This document shows positions 32,310 through 33,830 of a DNA stretch of 33,830 nt, in pieces. A program made the position numbers and the translations under genes. The notes under the pieces are model-generated. The model had not been told where the DNA came from. It did no database searches and was given only the letters and a program-made list of their open reading frames with translations. Positions within the stretch are counted from its first letter, which is position 1; the number at the start of each line of letters is the position of its first letter. This stretch comes from an uncultured Bacteroidales bacterium (GTDB lineage Bacteria; Bacteroidota; Bacteroidia; Bacteroidales; UBA932): positions 1 to 33,830 of the forward strand of contig CAJODQ010000018.1 in the NCBI GenBank assembly GCA_905233345.1, given 5' to 3'.

Positions 32310-33301
32310 CGGCGTTCCTCCAGATATTGTCGGATGGCTTCTACGAGCGCGTCGTTTTCTTCGGGCGTCTGGGTGGCAATGCGGAAATGACCTTCGTCGA
32401 GCCCTTCGAAATTAGATGCATCGCGGATGAGGATGCCGTGGTTCTCGGCTAGCCAGGTCTTGAGGTCGGCGGCGCTGACTTTGTCCAGGTGGCAGAGGAA
32501 GAAATGGGTCTGTGTGGGCGCGGCGCTAAGGCCGGGGAGGGCGTTGAGGGCGTCGCGGAGGCGCTGGGTTTCAGCAAGCAACCCATCCAAGTCAATGGGT
32601 CCTGTCTCGGGGTGTTCGCACAAGTACAGGCCGGCTTCAACGGCCAGGGCGTTGACACTCCAAGGCATGCGGACGGCGCGGATCTTTTCTGTCAGGGCAG
32701 GATTCGCTGTTATGTAGCCGAGCCGCAGGCCGGGCATGGCGTAGCGTTTGGTCATCGAGTGGAGTTGGATGACGTTGGGATAGCGGACGGCTTCGGCGGC
32801 TCTGAGCAAGGGCTCTTTGGTAAAGAATCCATAGGACTGATCAATGACGAACACCGTCTCAGGATTCTCTTCGATTTCCTTTGTCAGCTCTTCTTTTGGA
32901 ATGACTCCGCCTGTCGGATTGTTCGGATTACATAGCCAGATCATCGCTCGCCGGGCGCCTCTGGGCTCGCTTTCATATAGTCGGCAGGCGTCGGCGTATT
33001 CGCTGAAGGTGGGGCCGAGGATGGTGGGGTGAGCGTCCTGGAAGGCATGGGCCGTCAGATAGATGGCTTCGGTGGCGCCGTTGGTGACGCAGACGGAGGC
33101 GGGGGAGATGCCCAGCCGTCCGGCCAGGGCTCGTTCCAAGCTGTACGGCTCCGGCTCGGGATAGTGGCCTATGGCGTCGAGCCGCTGGCGCAGATGTGCC
33201 TTCAGCGGTTCCAGGTCTACATGGCCGTAGACATTGGAACTGAAATTCGCCACCATCGGGCGGCTGAAATGAAAAGCATCGTCGCCGTGTCCGCTGATCA
33301 T
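32306..33301 (-). CDS. PLP-dependent threonine-phosphate decarboxylase-like protein (CobD/CobC family)
   Basis: A 331-residue class I/II PLP enzyme. It shows VTNGATEAIYLTAHAF, CNPNNPTGGVIP, VIDQSYGFF and the PLP-lysine motif SMTKRYAMPGLRLGY. Between cbiB and cbiP it probably makes (R)-1-amino-2-propanol phosphate from threonine phosphate for the nucleotide loop. Related histidinol-phosphate aminotransferases share the fold, but hisC is already present in the his operon. Four-nt overlaps join it to both neighbours. Confidence 0.85.
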   Translation of the reverse strand: MISGHGDDAFHFSRPMVANFSSNVYGHVDLEPLKAHLRQRLDAIGHYPEPEPYSLERALAGRLGISPASVCVTNGATEAIYLTAHAFQDAHPTILGPTFSEYADACRLYESEPRGARRAMIWLCNPNNPTGGVIPKEELTKEIEENPETVFVIDQSYGFFTKEPLLRAAEAVRYPNVIQLHSMTKRYAMPGLRLGYITANPALTEKIRAVRMPWSVNALAVEAGLYLCEHPETGPIDLDGLLAETQRLRDALNALPGLSAAPTQTHFFLCHLDKVSAADLKTWLAENHGILIRDASNFEGLDEGHFRIATQTPEENDALVEAIRQYLEERR

Positions 33302-33830
33302 CGTTTTCCGCTTATAATGTCATACAAAAGGGCTATGTCTACGTACTTCCGTACATGGTCGGCGAGCTTGTCGTATTGTTCCTCTTTGAAGGCGTGGTAG
33401 TCGAAGCTGGAAGACGCTTCCGCCAGTTTGCCGGCATGGGGCGCCAGCAGGCGGTCGATGAAGGCAGGATTGTCGAGGATGCCGTGGATGTAAGTACCCA
33501 TGCACATTCTATCCATGAGGCAGCCGTCGTCCTGTCCGTCTTCGAGCCGGTTCAGCGGCGTAAATCCGCCTTCTTCCAACGGAAGCGTTTTGCCCATGTG
33601 GATCTCGTAGCCTTCCATCGGCTCGCTGCCGTCGGCCAGCGTGAAATGCACTTGGCGGGTGACTTTTTCACCCAGCATCTCGGTAGTCATGGGAAGGAGC
33701 CCAAGCCCGGGCAGGGCTTCGATGTCGCCTTCCACGTGCTGCGGGTCGCGGATCTGCACGCCCATCATCTGGTAGCCGCCGCAGATGCCCAGCACCGTAG
33801 CGCCTTCGCGCCGGGCGCGCAGAATGGCTT
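33298..33830 (-). CDS. cbiP: Cobyric acid synthase, C-terminal part (start outside window)
   Basis: The last 177 residues of a cobyric acid synthase, the glutamine-dependent amidase that adds four amides to the corrin ring. The glutaminase domain is seen: nucleophile Cys in TVLGICGGYQMMG, GLGLLPMTTEM, EGYEIHMGKT, and the catalytic His in GTYIHGILDN. The frame continues past the window edge without a start. It is the most upstream visible gene of the cbiP - decarboxylase-like - cbiB operon. Confidence 0.93.
   Translation of the reverse strand, partial: AILRARREGATVLGICGGYQMMGVQIRDPQHVEGDIEALPGLGLLPMTTEMLGEKVTRQVHFTLADGSEPMEGYEIHMGKTLPLEEGGFTPLNRLEDGQDDGCLMDRMCMGTYIHGILDNPAFIDRLLAPHAGKLAEASSSFDYHAFKEEQYDKLADHVRKYVDIALLYDIISGKR

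Noticed and set aside
1-33830. CRISPR arrays, complete insertion sequences, prophage or attachment sites
   Set aside because: No spaced repeats, no complete transposase with inverted ends and no integrase with flanking duplications were seen. Only the first 300 bases hint at a mobile-element fragment.

Overview
The window reads as a high-GC member of the Bacteroidales (phylum Bacteroidota). Three things point there. Intergenic regions repeatedly carry the Bacteroidota -7 promoter element TAnnTTTG, once with a -33 TTTG at the correct 19-nt spacing. Start codons lack strong Shine-Dalgarno sequences. The gene content is typical: a futalosine-pathway menaquinone gene, a TonB receptor followed by a surface-type lipoprotein, a VorB-type oxoacid oxidoreductase, and bifunctional HisB and HisIE. 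The first 300 bases look out of place and may be a rearrangement or an assembly join.

Layout. 1-4659 (minus): rpmH followed by the 5' part of mqnE, and polA / ECF sigma factor / rsmG as an overlapping group. 4792-6000 (plus): a PLP aminotransferase ending at a strong bidirectional terminator shared with tpiA (minus). 6925-8474 (plus): marC, prmA and tRNA-Leu(UAG). 8579-9898 (minus): an alginate-export-type outer-membrane barrel. 9981-17099 (minus): a compact histidine operon, leader - hisG - hisDC - hisB - hisH - hisA - hisF - hisIE. 17138-19296 (minus): two exported proteins of unknown role. 19413-20587 (plus): a queuosine-precursor transporter and queF. 20617-23261 (minus): a four-gene 2-oxoacid:ferredoxin oxidoreductase operon. 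23408-31380 (plus): a cobalamin-riboswitch operon, btuB - lipoprotein - cbiA - btuF - btuC - btuD. 31383-33830 (minus): cbiB - threonine-phosphate-decarboxylase-like gene - cbiP (partial), converging on btuD with only 2 nt between stop codons.

How the parts work together. The his operon encodes the ten steps of histidine synthesis with three fused polypeptides (HisDC, HisB, HisIE). It is preceded by what looks like a complete translation-coupled attenuator: a 20-residue leader peptide containing His-His-His-Thr-His-His, a hairpin that encloses the His codons, a competing downstream pairing, and an intrinsic terminator whose U-tract touches the hisG start codon. The two converging cobalamin operons combine outer-membrane capture, periplasmic binding, ABC import and late corrin-ring modification. 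The main candidates for novelty are the his attenuator in this phylum, the HisD-HisC fusion, a polA with an apparently dead proofreading domain, a HisB phosphatase without the classical zinc ligands, and the abrupt family switch inside mqnE at about position 301.
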